Part shown: in pieces, positions 22,687 to 37,400 of the stretch
Numbering within the stretch: the first letter of the stretch is position 1
Layout: the number at the start of each line of letters is the position of its first letter
Assembly (NCBI RefSeq): GCF_910596095.1
Contig: NC_056548.1
Coordinates: forward strand, 19,988,651 to 20,052,650
Source: Thunnus maccoyii
Taxonomy: Eukaryota; Chordata; Actinopteri; Scombriformes; Scombridae
Length of the DNA stretch: 64,000 bases
Direction: 5' to 3'
The notes under the pieces: generated by a model
The model's input: only the letters and a program-made list of their open reading frames with translations
Told to the model about the DNA's origin: nothing
Databases searched by the model: none
Translations under genes and position numbers: made by a program

Positions 22687-24190
22687 CTGCTGGAGGTACT
22701 AACAGTCAATCCTATCGTGGATCCTTAAGTACTCATCACACACTACAAGTTGTTTATAATGATGGCCCCCTTAAAACTGTTAAACTTAATAATGTTGGGT
22801 GTCTGAAAACTGAAGAAGCTGATGTTCTTCTCTCAGCAAGAAATGATGTTCAAAGCTACAATCTGCAACTTTTTGACATTAAATAATATATTGCTTGACC
22901 TTTTGAAGTGCAGCCCATCTTAGCAACAACAATAATAAACGCAGAAATCCTTCAGAAACAAAAGACCTTTTACCTGATACCTGATTTAAAATGTCCAAAC
23001 ATAGCCGTAGTTAAAAATCCTTTATGGAGCAATATCTTGGCGTAAAGGAACCTTTTTTAAAAAACTACATTTTCAATTTAAGTGTAGTTTGACAAGGTAC
23101 GTTCTTAAGAAATGAGCAAAGAATTGGTTAGTTATCATTGGCTCCACAGTCATTATTTAATTCCTTATTGTTTGCATTCTTATATATCTTACGAAGAATT
23201 CAGACACAGCTAAAATAGACAGCTTAGTTTGAGTGAGGTGGGAATCTGACCAATCTGTGAATACACTTCCTTTTAATACAAAAAGTCACACATTGTAGCT
23301 TTCAAATAAAGACTATCATTGACCACCATACTGCAATTCAGAATATCCAGACACACCTTTGAGGAAGGTAGTGTATGTACAGGTTGAGTTGCTGTTAATG
23401 TCTCCACACTGGTACTTCACTGGCAGAAAGTACTGTATTACATCATGATCTTCATTAAATCTGTAAGCAGTTCTTAATCTGCATTTGGTTTTATCTGCCA
23501 ATATGTTTTGCCTTTTAACCTTGTACAGCATGTGATGCTTTGCAAAGATTCTACTTCTTCCTGGACATTTTAGCACTCTTCTTAATATGCACTCATGTCA
23601 GCACTTTGTTTGTGTAAGAATGTATTAATGTTAGTACAGATGTTAATGAACTGCTTTAGTCTTCTAATGGCTCAGTAGATGTTCGATAGCAAGGCTGCAG
23701 TCCAGCTGGAAATGTCTGTGAAGATTTGTCCAAGATCAAGTTTCTCTTTTTGAATAACAAATGATGTTTTCTCACAGAAAGCTCATTCACATACAGCCAT
23801 GTGTGGCAATGATCAAAATCTGAGTGCCTCTTTTGTGTGTATGCCAGTGCTGTTAAGGTGTTCAGGGATGTGCATTACAGGAGTGATATATAGTACAGCA
23901 TAAAGGAACTACAAGCCTACACAGGCTTGCACATCCGGTTTCAACATCATTTCACGCAATGTCTGCATCCTCACAGATGTACAAACACACCCTCATTACT
24001 ACACCAGCACTGAGAAACCAAATACCTGGTTTTGTTAAGACATATTTAAAGCTGAGTTTGTACTCTTATGTTGCCAAAGTTGTATGTGCCGAATATTTTG
24101 GACAAATATACCTTGTAAAACATGTTTATATGTAACTAATGTGGAAAAAAAGTGATACCAAAGAAATAAAATGGTGATATGAAGCAAATA
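22687..24190 (+). other. likely 3' UTR of the cytospin-like gene
   Basis: No coding exons. AATAAA signals occur at 22934-22939 and 24165-24170. The distal one would give a 3' UTR of about 1.5 kb. Which signal is used cannot be told from sequence. Confidence 0.45.
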
Positions 24191-24637
24191 ATACTGAGTG
24201 AGTGTTGTGTAACATAGCAGATTTCAAATCTGCTAGTATTTCCAAGAAAGCTTTACATTTAACAGTAGAAGGAATCAACTATCCATTTATGGGCACTGAA
24301 CCAAGTAAAGTATTCCCATCTCTTCAGGATTCATGAAGGTTCTGATTGGGTTGGATGGAGCTGATATTAGAAGTGTCTGTTTAGCCTTGTCTTTACTTCC
24401 ACCTGCTGGTAAGAAAGATTTATTACAAGACTTTTATTGCACTGGATCATCATGACTCTCAGTGAACATTTTAATTACTGTTTAGTGGCTAAAATATGGT
24501 CAGTGTTCCTCCCATAATGTCAGATCATCTCCTCCATGCTGCTATTTTTACTACCAACTCTTTGTATAACCTGTATTTTTGTGTCACAATGACCATGCAA
24601 TGCAAAACATTAAAACATAGTGTATTTAACTTTGCTT

Positions 24638-24669
<32 letters not shown>

Positions 24670-25375
24670 CCCAGTTCCCAAGTACCCAAGAGCAATAGTA
24701 GTTGCTGTTTTGTATAGGGACGGTGAAGTAAATTGCATTTTGGCCACTGATGAGATTTTACCCAACATCTCTCTAACACCCCACTGTTGTCTTGTCACCC
24801 TGTGTAGCCACAAGGTAATTAAATTGTCAAACCTGTTTACCACATACCTGAAGGTTGATTGTATGGATTTGTATTCCAGCGAGAGCCCTATGAAGTAATG
24901 TTTAAAGAATACTGATTATAATAGCAGCCCCTTGATTTAAGTATCTTCCTTGGTTGGTGGTTTTGTGTCATATAATGCATGCAGGGTTGTATTCCTGCTG
25001 ACATTCAAGACGGATTTTCTTCTCAGTATGGATACTGTAACACCAGAGTGTCGCTGTGCTTTGGACAGGACTGGGAATTGTCAGATTCTGAATAGACAGA
25101 CGAGACATGTCCCCTGGGGCAAAGGCGTTAGGAGTGTATGAGCACCCCCCGCCCCCATTCTCCACTTATCCATTGTGTGTGACAAAGAATATATGTGTGA
25201 TAATACGTGTATTCATCCTTGTGTGTATGAGCATGTGAGTGCAGCTCCAAAGGACATTGGTTTGGGGACAGGAGGTGGGGTTTTGTCTCATGCAGGTCCA
25301 GGTCAGTTGAAGTGTCCGCTTTCAGTTTGAACCAAAGGAAAATCTCGGATGTGTGGTGAAGCCAGCAGCAGAAAC
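24191..25375. other. spacer / promoter region of the CD109-like gene
   Basis: Includes an unbroken run of about 31 T at 24639-24669. No gene is supported. The last few hundred bases should contain the promoter and 5' UTR of the CD109-like gene, but I see no clear core element. Confidence 0.4.
24639..24669. repeat. poly(T) tract
   Basis: About 31 T followed by CCCAG. It could be a simple homopolymer or the reverse-strand poly(A) tail of an old retroposed sequence; I could not define a retroposon body. Confidence 0.9.
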
Positions 25376-25455
25376 ATGGATTGGATCTGGACGCTTGCTG
25401 TGTGTTTGGGAGTTGTGTGTTCTGCTGTGCCGGGTTTGACTCAGGAGTCATCCAA
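25376..25455 (+). CDS. CD109-like exon 1, signal peptide
   Basis: Encodes [20 protein letters not shown] and the start of the mature chain; a hydrophobic core with small residues suggests cleavage around residue 20-22. The donor is AA|GTAAGT, phase 2. It is the only ATG that gives a signal peptide in frame with exon 2. Confidence 0.85.
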
Positions 25456-28400
25456 GTAAGTTGTGTGATTTGTTCCAATTATTGTTTGACACTGGAAAAA
25501 ATACCTAAATACTTCTTTTATATATTGATGCGATATTTACCTAATGACCTTATCTCACCATTCAATAACAACCAATTCTTCCTCTTTCTATCAGGACATT
25601 GTTTCTGATCTCAGGACCGGAGGTGTTGCATGCTGGGACACCCACTCCGTTGGCTGTCACTGTCCTTGCTGACTTCTCTGGTAGGGTGGAGGCTGAAGTT
25701 GAATATGACAACAACAACAACAAAGTATCCCAAACGGAGGACTTCCAAGGAGGTGACACTGATATTACATTTTTGCATCATGACTTTTTGAGTTTGAGAG
25801 GGCTAAAGCATCATTCTACTTTTCAGGTTTGACCAGGATCCTCACACTCCCTCCTGTGAGTATGATTTTCCTCTTATTTCTTTTAAAAGTTGAGAAAATG
25901 GTTACTTCTGTCTTACAGATGAGTGAAATGTTTGCAATGAATAAATAACTTGTTTTTACCTGCAGCCATAGCCTGATATCACATGTATATGTTACTGACA
26001 ACACTGTCTAAAACCGCTCCAGATTCCTGCCTCTATAACCCAAAGTTCTCTCTTAAACTTGACGGTGAGGGGCTACAAGGGGGATGATCTCATTTTCACC
26101 AACACAACCACCCTCAGCTTCAACCTCAGGAATGTCTCCAGCTTCATTCAAACTGACAGATCACGCTACCAACCGGGGGATACTGTTAACGTCAGAGTTG
26201 TGTCTGTCCAGTTAGATAATCATCCATACAAAGGCAGAGTGGATATCTCTATGCGGGTAGGTCTCTGTTTTCTGTGTGAAAGCACAAAGCGAGAGGAGTG
26301 TGAATAGATTTAAGTCAGGCATTGTGTGGTGGTGGGAAGATTGATTGACGTTCTTTTGTCATATGCAGGATCCCGGTGGGAACACTGTGGACAGGTGGGA
26401 GTCCACAGGGAATCTGGGGATCGTGTTGCGGGAATTCAGTTTATCCCAGACGTCTCCTCTTGGACAGTGGGCGATCACAATCACAGTGAATGTAGGGATG
26501 AAATATAACATTTTATGCACCTTTGTATGCCTGTTTAAAAGACTATTTGAATTAAACGATACAGATTTTAAAAAAGCATTTACCTATTTCACCTCCCATC
26601 CTCTTCACTTCAGGGCATGACTGATGAGAAAACATTCATTGTGGAGAACCATGGTAACTGATCTGTCAGTTTATTACTATATTAAAAAAAATAAGCTTAA
26701 AGATTAGGTTTGCATTATTTAAAGGTTTATCTTGAAACAATACTGACATGCCCACAGATTGCTACAGCTTCATTTTAGCTTTGGCTGAACTGAGGAATGC
26801 ATATTTGGACCAAACTAGTACTGTGGATTTTGTCCCTCATAACTTACACTGAAATTGCTTTAAGAAGAGATCTCTTTACTTCAAGTATAAAGCAACAAGT
26901 ACAAGCAACATTTACAGTGACCAGTAACTCCTTCAATGTACACATTGGGATGTGAGTATTGTATGAAGGTAGACTTGGAAAAAGGCAATCTATCTTTTTA
27001 ATTACTGCCATGCCTACATCTTTACTGACTGCTGTTCTGCAGAGCCTCCTCACTTTGAAGTGCTGGTCAAGACGCCATCACAGGCCCTGGTTGGAGATGA
27101 CATCTCAGGATCAGTGAGAGCCCTGTAAGTTCAATGAGATAATGCAAATCAATGTTATCACATTTGCACATATGTTAAGTATACTGTAGTACTTTGGATT
27201 TTTCTTCTAGTTACCCCAGTGGACAACCTGTACAGGGAACACTGGCTGTCTCACTTACTGTGGCTTCTGCTATGGACAATTCAACCTCTGCATTCAAGCT
27301 AACACAAACCAAAGAGGTGAGGTTTTATCGTCACTGTAGTGGACCCTATTATTTTAGCCAGTATTTAAATGTATTTGCATTCTAAATTGAACTAGCTGTC
27401 TTTTAACCCTTATTTTTCAGATTTATGGGTCAACACAGTTTTTCTTCAACAAGGGTCAGCTTCAGGCCCTGCATGCTTCATCAGGGATGGATGATGATGG
27501 CCATGTTGTTATACATGTTACTGCTTGCGTGAACTCCACCGGTAAGATATGCATCATTATATTATATATGCATTTCTGTTGCATCCTCAAATCTCAAACT
27601 ATTCTGTTATATCATGTCTTATCACTTAAGGATTTAAAGTCAGCAAAACTGTTGAAGTCCATCTTATGAAGAATACATTCCAGCTTGAATTCTTTGAATT
27701 TCCACTTTCACTAAAACCGTCTCTACACTTCTCTACAAAAGTGAGTGAATTATCATTATTATTCATTTTATTTGACATCTGTTTTAAACAGTTCCACGAG
27801 CTAACTAGAAACTTCCCTTCTCTGCTTGAAATCCACAGCTTAGGGTCTCTAGATATGACAGAAAGCCACTGAGCTCACTAGATCGATTGTACTCTGCTTT
27901 GGTTGAAATCACTCAGAGAACATCCATGATGGATGCTGGACCTACAATTGTGACACTTCCAGTGCCTGAGGATGGGAACGTCCACATTAAGTTTAAGTTA
28001 CAGGCTCAAGTAGAGATGCTTTTTATTCGGGTGAGTATTTTAATGTACAGTGCCTGGAATGTTGGTCCTCTGGGAAAAGTACCTTTTAGCTGTTTGTATG
28101 GAAGATGAGTAGTTTCAGTACAGTAAGATTACACACGTTTGCCAGAAAGCAAAAATTTCTCACTAGTTAAAAAAATCCTAAACATCTAAAAGCCTAACAG
28201 ATTTGTTCAGATGATGTTTAGTTTGTTTTAAATCTAAGAGACAAAATTATTGTTTTATCCCCAGGTTTATATGTATTTTTTACATTTTGTGTATATATTC
28301 AGGCCAGATTCCAGTCCAGTGAGGAGACCCTGAAGGTCTACAACAACTACTCCTCTCCTAGCAGCTCATATATTCAGATCTCCTCAACTTTACCTGCACA

Positions 28401-31400
28401 GGTACCAGTAAACATGTATTTTGTAGCATTGTGGTACATTAAAAATGAATGCATATAGTAAACATGCTGAAATTATATTGTTAATTATGAAGCCAAGAAA
28501 TATTTCATATTACATTTTTAATTTACAGATTGGATCGCCTCTTCAAATAGATGTGGAAAGCACCTTTCAGCCAGCTGAGCTTCACTTTGTGGTATGTTTG
28601 GTCAAACATATGAAGTAATCCATGCAAAACATTTGCAAAAAGTATAATTTGCCATTTTCTTTTATTGACATATTGTATCTGTAAGAATTTGTAGTTACAC
28701 AAGTCACACAAGTTTGTAGAAAATCAATCAAGGAAAAGTCAGGGTTGATTACAACTTGACTGCACACCTAAGAAACAAATGTAATTCTGGCAGAAATGTA
28801 GTTTTTGCAAAGAATGATTTGTTGCCAATGTTTGGAGATGGATTAGCTTAGTTTATATAACGCGATGCTAAAATATGCTTCAGAAAATGCAGCTATAGAT
28901 TATCATGGGAAATTATGGACATCAATGTGCTTATTATCTTTTTAAACAAAACACTACAGCATATTTAAGAAAGTTTATGGTTAAACACAAATAACAAATA
29001 CTTTGACAATAGTTTGACCGCTGGATGTAAAAAATAGCAATGAAAAAAAGATTAAAACATCTGCACGATTATTTACATCACACCCAATTAATTATCTCAA
29101 AGTCCTTCAGAGCATAACATCGCCAAATACAAACAGAACCTCACAAGCAGGAGTGGTCATCAAGAGCATTATATGAAAAAATGCTCACAAATGCATATTC
29201 ATGTTTGCGTTAGAATGATGAAACAAAAAACATATAGCATTAGTATCAAAGACATAACAGAGAAGTGTAAAAAACTGCCCACAGATGTGAAGAAAAATTC
29301 AGTGAATAAAAAAACATAGGCTCAGTAACATAAGTCACAGTTTTACCAACACAGATTTTTTCCAAAGGCATTTTAAGATGTATCTCACATTCTTGGTGTA
29401 GCAGGAGATCTTGGATGATAAAAAATGTTGTTTTAATGGAAATCTTACACTGGGTACAATTGCTACATGGAACAAACTTTGATGATAAATCGGGTGCAAT
29501 AGAGACGTGTACATATGTTTTTTTGTTTTTCCATTATTTAAAGAAATCCAAAAGGTGGTGTCTCAGCTTTACTGCTTTTAATCACCATTCTCCCCTTATC
29601 GTCGTACTTGCAGGTGAGCTCTAGAGGTCAAGTGGTGGCTGCTGGGACAAAGACTTCCTCATTTTTTTCTCTGATCCCAACAGTGTCCTGGTCTCCTGAG
29701 GCCTGTGTCACTGTCTACTGTATCCTCTCTGATGGAGAGGTCACCAGCGACACAGCACACATACCCATCAACCAACACGGCTATGTACAGTAATTTGTTG
29801 TTCTTTCACTGTAGTCATGTTATTCTAATAAATGCATAATGTTGCTGGACATGCCCCTGTGATTTTCTATGGTTTTGCTTTTCCAGGTATCTCTAAACTG
29901 GAGCAGTGACAAAGCCCAGCCAGGTGAGCAAGTATCGCTCACAGTAACTGTCCTCGAACCCAAGTCCCAGGTGGGAGTCATAGTAATGGGGATGCATGAT
30001 GAAACTCCGCAGGCTGACCTAGATTTAAAAGTGGAACAGGTATGACAACCATTTACATTTGCCAAAACCTAAAGGACAGCTCCTTTTGAGGTTCAAAACA
30101 CTGTGATTGGCTCATTTGTTGTGATTGGGATTTAAAGTCACTCAATAGGAACCCAGAAGCTACACTAAGCTGTAAAGCCTTGGCAAAAATCTTTCAACAA
30201 AAGCCCAAAATATAATCTCTGAAACTGAAACTTCTGTGAACCTCCTTCAGAAAGTAAAAAGATGACCATCAGTTTAGATGCTGTCAGATTTACTTGATTT
30301 CTCCTTTGTCCAACCATACAGTTTGATCACAAAGCACCAGTACACCCAGTCTCCTAAATCTATTGTAAAATCTTCTTAGAGTTGCTTTTCCCAGTTAGTT
30401 ACTGTATGAGTATTCAGAGTGTGACCACTAAACCGGTTACTCTGGATGTAACCTATCTGTGTGCTTTGTTAGAAGCTGACTCTGCTGTTTCTAAGAGCTG
30501 GTAACTCTAGTGTGTTGGATGCAGAGTTGTGTGCCCAACCTGAGGGTTATTCATGGATACATGATGGAGGAAACAAAGCTACGCTACAGTTGGCTGTCTT
30601 AAGATGACCTTCTCTCATCTCCAAAGCACTGGCGGCATGTATTGTGTCTTGTAGAATAGACTTGAGATCTCCTAAGGCATCTACAAAGCTCAGACCGTTT
30701 TACACCTTACATCACCCACCAAGCCCTGACCCATATTTTATGGGCTTTCACACTAGTGGTGTATCTTTAATGACCTTAGTACAGGTTTATAGCTGTATTT
30801 TTTGCAGCTACAATTAGATTTACCATTATCATCTTTTGTTGTGTCTCCCACACCACAGAAATGTAATATTAGGATGCTGACCAATGCCAGACTGTATAAG
30901 AAAAAGCAGCCTGATGGACTTAAAGATGGTGAGATGATAAATCAATGTGAGCCTTTTAATAGAGCATCTACTTTCCACAAGAGTCCCCCTTGTGGTCATT
31001 TAGCATATTGGATTTCTCTCACAATTACAATACTGGATTGATTCTCCAGATATGAATACATATTGGGCCTCTGAATTCTTTCCCTTTTCTTTGTGTTTTC
31101 AGAGGTAGAAGTTCTTATGGTGGAGAAGTACAGGAGCCACTGGCTGGATGCCACTGAGTCCTTTCTGTGGTTAGATGTTAATGTTAGGTGAGTGCTGAAA
31201 GGTGCATGTGCTGGACATGGGTAGCAGGGCAAACTAAGTAACAGATAATAATTGTCAAAAGTGCAGTATAAGCACAGGTAATCGTATTTAGAACAAAACC
31301 TTCTACATTCAGTATTTCAGTGCTTTTCTCTTCCGTTTCTGTCAGTGATAAAACATGGACAAGTGGGAAAATAAAAGTGCCAGATGGTGTTACTTCTCTG

Positions 31401-34400
31401 ACAGCTGTAGCACTGGTGATGTCAGATAACCTCAGTTTGGGCTTCACTCCTGTGCCACAAAAGGTAACCAAATACTCAATATGTGCCTCAATATACTTGA
31501 TAGTTTGTTGATTGCGGGATATTTCGCACAAATCTTGTTGTTTCCTTTTGCACAGAGGATGTTTTGTTTTTTTTGTCTGTACTGAAAAGGAGACATGAGC
31601 AGTAATATTTACATCTGATGTTCAGTCCTTCCCCCTGCTGCCATTCTGAGAAACATAACCTGGAAAAAATCTTTGTGCCCCAAGCATTGCAGCTTTAACA
31701 ATCTTTAATGAAATCTGACTTTTGGCCATTTTGATAGTGATGGTAATTTTTATTTTTATTTTCTGTGGTAACTATAATAATATCAGAACAAGTCTATACA
31801 GCCATCCTAGCGGCTTTGTGAGGCTGCACTTAGGCATAAGCAGTGCTTTGAGCTGAATGCTTACATCAGCATGCTATGTTCACCATCTTATCTTCCATCT
31901 TCACCAGTTAATTGGCTGCTGAGGTTGATGGCAATGTCATTAGTTTTACAGGTATTTGGTCATAAACCAAACTACTGGACATATTGAAATTTTGTCTTGA
32001 CGAGGGAGCCAGAGGAAATGTCAAGGGACCACCAAAGTTGTTAAAATTCATCCTGAGAGTGCCATGAATGTGTGAGCCATAGTTCTGATTCAGCAGACTG
32101 ACATTTCCATCAAGCCATAGGTTATACACCACTAGCATGGCCAGAAAAATAAGTGGCCATTATATCAATGTGACAATGACACAACTCCTGTTTTAAAGAA
32201 ATCTAATCTAATCCAATTTACAGAATTTAAATGCACATGTACATAAGTATAAACGGTGTGACTAAGGCTGTAACCCTACTGGTAGGAGCCCTGTTCCCTA
32301 ACTTTTAATACTCACTGCTAACAATGTTAGCCAAAGTCTGTTTTAATTTTTGCTTAACAACCTCTCATTCACAGTTGACAGTGTCCAAAGATTTCTCCTT
32401 GTCTCTCGATGTCCCATCATACCTCATCAGAGGAGAGGAGATGGTGTTGGAGGTGAACATCATCAACCATTTAGAGCGGGACATAGAGGTATGGAGGACT
32501 ACACTTGAGGAATATTCTGCTGAAAGAAATTCCCTCACGGGTGATTTATCAGTATCTTCCAATAATAAATATCTCTCACTGTCATTTGTGGCTCATAGAA
32601 GATGTTATATTCTTTGTTTAAAAAGATCATGCTTTCTCCACATATTTTTCTCTCCATAGGTCATGCTGCTGCTAGCACAGAGTGAGGCCTTTGAGTTTGT
32701 TTTGGCAGACAGAGGTGACGTCTCTGTCGTAAATGCCCAAAAACTCACCTTAGGAAGTCACGTCTCTGCCTCAGCCATGTTCCCTATAAGGCCTGTGGCT
32801 CTGGGCGAGATGGAAATATCTGTGGACGCCATCTCTGCAGAGGCCTCAGACAACCTTGTTTGGAGAGTGCTTGTGAAGGTAATGCATGATAGAAACTTTG
32901 GATAATATCAATTAATTTACTGTGTGTGTGAAGTGTAACTTGGGTTGTTGGTAAAGATTGCTGGTTCAAATCCCCCTTTTTTTGGCTGAGCAGCTCAGCT
33001 ACTGTACTGTATATGTCCAGAAGCTACTTGAATGTGAAGCAGGAACTTGATTGGTGAATAGGAAATAGAGTATAATTTCTCATAGGACCTTCATTGTAGA
33101 CATGATGTTTCTGTACAAGAAGTGTATTTAGATCTAAGGATTCAGTATAAAATGCAACATGCTATGTGGCATAGAGTTAATCCTGTGCTAACTGTGAATT
33201 ATTCCCATGTTCCTGAAGCCTGAGGGAGTTGAACAGTCCTTCTCAGAGACTCTGTTTCTGGAGCTGGCACCGGTGAAGCACAACAATTCTAGATCCGTCT
33301 CCTTCTCCTTTCCACCAGATGTGGTACCGGGCAGCCAGAGGGCCCATGTGGCCTTGGTTGGTACGTCTACCATTTGTCCTCCCTGTTTTGCCAGTGGCAG
33401 TTCCATCTGAGTGCAGTTTGTTTATTTTTAGTAAATTAGACATACGTAATGTGCACAAGCATTTTCCTTTGTGTTTAGATGATGAGCTTGGGTATATGGG
33501 TATCAAACTGAGTGCTGTCCTGAAAGTATTTAGGTACTGAAAAATGGAAACGATGGACATCAAAAAGGAATGTTTATGGAGGGCAGATTCTGAACAAATG
33601 TCAAGATGTTTGGCTTGGCTCCATCCATGTTTGTCATGGTAGACAGGCAATCCTCAGTATTTATTTTCCTCAGTTGGGGCCGAATTTGTGGTTTCTGTGC
33701 TTGTCGTGATAGTCAGCTTTATTAAACATCAGGCAAATGTGCAGAACTGTAGCTTTCTGCTTGTGATTGTATTTTATAGGTTTTTTTACTCCATCCTTCC
33801 ATACCTCATAACTTAAACTCTGCCCTGAGTTTCCAAGTGACCACTTCAAAAATACTGTTTTATGCTTTCTCTTATATTATGGTTTTATGCTTTCTTTTAT
33901 ATACAGGTCAATAGCTGGCACATTTAGACTAGTATTTTTTGAAGCTCACATTTTAAGATTTTCCTGAAAGCATTCATTATTATAGTATATACATAGTATT
34001 TCCAACTGCCTGAGGAGTGAAGAAAAGATACAGATTGAGCAGAGGTATAAGAAGAGCTTCTTGTTCACACCATGTCTTTGGTGATGGTGACAGTGAAACT
34101 CTGGAGTGTCTATGTTTCATGCTATTTCCTCCTCTTCTGCCAGTTTTGCTGCTTGTACTCAGTTCTACACTTACGAGGTTCAATTTCCCATCTGGAACCT
34201 TTGGTGGGTTTTTGCAAGGCAATAAAAAAGGCATAATATCAGGTGTGAAGCACAGACACTTACTGTTCCCCTTTTAGGTCTGTCTGGTCTGAAACCTGTC
34301 CCTGTAATTACTACCTGCAGTATTAGTGAACATGTTGCGCAACAGTTAAATCCTTCCTCCTTCTCTCTTACATTGTTTTACAAAGGTGATATCTTGGCCT

Positions 34401-37400
34401 TGTCCATCAACAACTTGGATTCTCTGATTCAGATGCCTCTTGGATGTGGGGAGCAGAACCTTATCCACTTTGCTCCAAGTATTTATGTTCTCCAGTACTT
34501 GGACAAGTCAAGTCAGGATCAGGAGATCAGAAGCAGGGCTCTGGGCTATATGATGGAAGGTATGAAACCTTTACATGATTCATTGGCATCACTGTATTAC
34601 AGTAAATGTACTGTGTACAGTATAATGTACAGGCAAGGTTGTTTCAAGTGCTATTTAGATGTAACAGAGCATCTTCTGAGTGATAATCCAGCAGATAAAA
34701 TTTAGGGTTCTTGTAGGGGTTTGTTATAGATTTCTGCATCACTGCATAGTAAATTTACTGATTGAATATCATGGCAAACATGTTATATTTTCTTCTTTTA
34801 GGATATCAAAGACAACTGTCCTACCAACGAACTGATGGTTCCTTCAGTGCTTTTGGAGCCAGCGACACCTCTGGTAGCACATGGTAGGTCATCAGTTTAA
34901 TGTTAAAGATACGAGTAACACGCATTTGTTTACAAATCAGGTGAAATATTCTGTCTGTGTAGCAGAGAGAGTTTCATATTTTTAATGCAGTGTTCACTTG
35001 AGAATCAGGAGTTTTTGGGAAAATACTCTGTCTTGAAATGTGTCCTGAAATAAGCATAAATTAGGTTTGAGTGGCAAAAAAAGCAAAAATATCTTACTCA
35101 GTCTTTTTTGTTTTAGTACTTATTGTGGGACAAACTGGGGTTTGAATTCACTTTGTCTTGTTTGCAGCTTTCCATCTTTTAAATCTATATGAATTAAATC
35201 TCTCTGCCTCTGTTTGGGTTCACAGGCTGACAGCCTTTGTGCTAAGGTGCTTCCTCCAGGCTCAACCCTATATGCAGATAGACCAGAGTGTTCTGATCAG
35301 GGCCATGACCTGGCTCTTAGGCCACCAGGGGCCCCAGGGAGAGTTCAGTGAGGTGGGGAGGTTGATACACACGGAGATGCAGGGAGGGCTGGATAATGGT
35401 CCTGTGGCCCTCACTGCTTATGTACTGATGGCACTACTGGAGGACAACACCTATGCGGTGAGAGTCTCACATGGGGAATAACCTAAAATTTTTAATTAAA
35501 GTGCTGTCATGTGAAATATAGTATAGTCAACCGACACTAATGATGTTTTGTCTGGTTCCTTTGTGTGAAGAGCATGTTCCCAGCCAATGTGTCCCTGGCC
35601 CAGAAGTACCTGGAGAGCAAAGTATCCAGTGGAGTGGTCAGTAACTACAGCCTGTGTCTGGTGGCTTATGCTTTGACTCTGGCCAACAGTCCTGTGGCTG
35701 GCACTGCTCTGGCTGAGCTGAGCAGGAGAGCTTACTACAGAGGTAATTTAGTGAAGGTTTTCTGCTATTTTACTCTCAGGAATTCACAGGATCACCTGTC
35801 AACTTAAATGCACTGACATCAAATGTACTATTTGTTTGTCTTATTATTTTTGTCACAATTTACTTTTTTTTTTAAGTGACATTCATCCTGTTATCAAAGA
35901 TGTACAATACAAGATGCATTACATGTTTAGTTGAGTTTAGTTTTGACCCGACACATATTGAATTAAGAAATTAAAGATTATTAGTGTAGCACCACCTTCA
36001 ATGGAAATGTACCATAAATTTGATATGCTGAAGTAGGATGGTGAAATAACCAATATGTCAAGGGTAAGGGTGTAAGTATAAAAGTGAGCCTGAGAAGCAA
36101 AAGTTTTCTATCACCAATGATTGAAGGCCTAAATGTAAAATTTAAAAAAAATGTTGTTACAGATACTCCTTCAAATAGAAAGACTAATCATTATGAAGTC
36201 TTACAGGCTGAAAAGATACTTCTGTTTCAATACATTTTTTCCATGTCATTAGTCAATTTGCATGTATTGCACCACCATCTGGTCAATTTTTAGAACTACT
36301 TTTCCCCTAAGATCCACATCCACAGAAGAAAAACAGCAGCAGCAACAACAACAAAAAGCGATATTTCAGCACTTTTTATGTGGTTAGATTCCTGGTGGTG
36401 CTCATGGAGATTTTCTTTTCATTGTGCAGCATGATGAATCTGTGGACATTACTGGTTATTGATTACATTGTCATGTCGTGTCTAAGATGGAGTCATGATG
36501 TGGAGATCCTCTGCTGGCCTGGACTCACATGGATGGCAGCCGCACTCAGTGCAGATTGAGATGGCCTCGTATGTGGTGCTGGCTCTTTTTCGGCGAGGCA
36601 ACTTAGTGGAGGGCATTGCACTCATCAAGTGGTTAAGCAAGCAGAGAAACCATCTAGGTGGCTACGGGTCCACACAGGTACAGTAAGGCTAAACCTTTTT
36701 TCTGCTTTTCACGGAACTTATGTTTAACTATGTAACTAGAAATACAACACAGCCTGCTTGGTCCAAAGGACGCTTGGACTTATTTTGGGGGCATTTTGTC
36801 TTCCAGTAGTGTTCTTGTGTTTAAACTGGAACTGCCTTTGACTAGCCTATGCTCTACTAGTGGTAAAAGCTCAAGGACTCATGATGAAATTTACAGATGC
36901 CAATTTTATTAATATTCTGTATGCTAAATAATAAAATACACATCTCCAATTTGTTATTTCATATGTAAAAATAGCTGCAAATATTCCCCAGTTCTGCACC
37001 AAATCATTTACAGTATATCTATCTGGTCATATAATCCGGATGCATATATTTATTTTGACCTTCAACCTTTTTTTATATCTCAGGACACAGTAGTTGCCCT
37101 CCAGGCTCTGGCTTACTATGCTGCTTTTAGTGGTGCCAACGCCATTGACCTCAGGCTGAATATATCTGCCCCAACGTCTTCGTTTGTGTCAGCCTTTCAA
37201 ATCAACTCCACCAACTATCGGATGTATCAGAGCCGAGAGGTAATGGATGACCAGATGTGGGTGGGATCCCATGCTTCTTTCCTGATGCATATATTAATTG
37301 ATATTTTAAATGGTGCTGTATTTACTGTATCACAGTTTAATTTATCATCCTGGAGTTAATCTTCTACTTTTCTTAGATTAATGCTGACAAAGATCTACAC

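Noticed and set aside
24620..24898. Frames reading through the poly(T) tract on both strands
   Set aside because: Poly-Phe and poly-Lys translations of a homopolymer; not coding.
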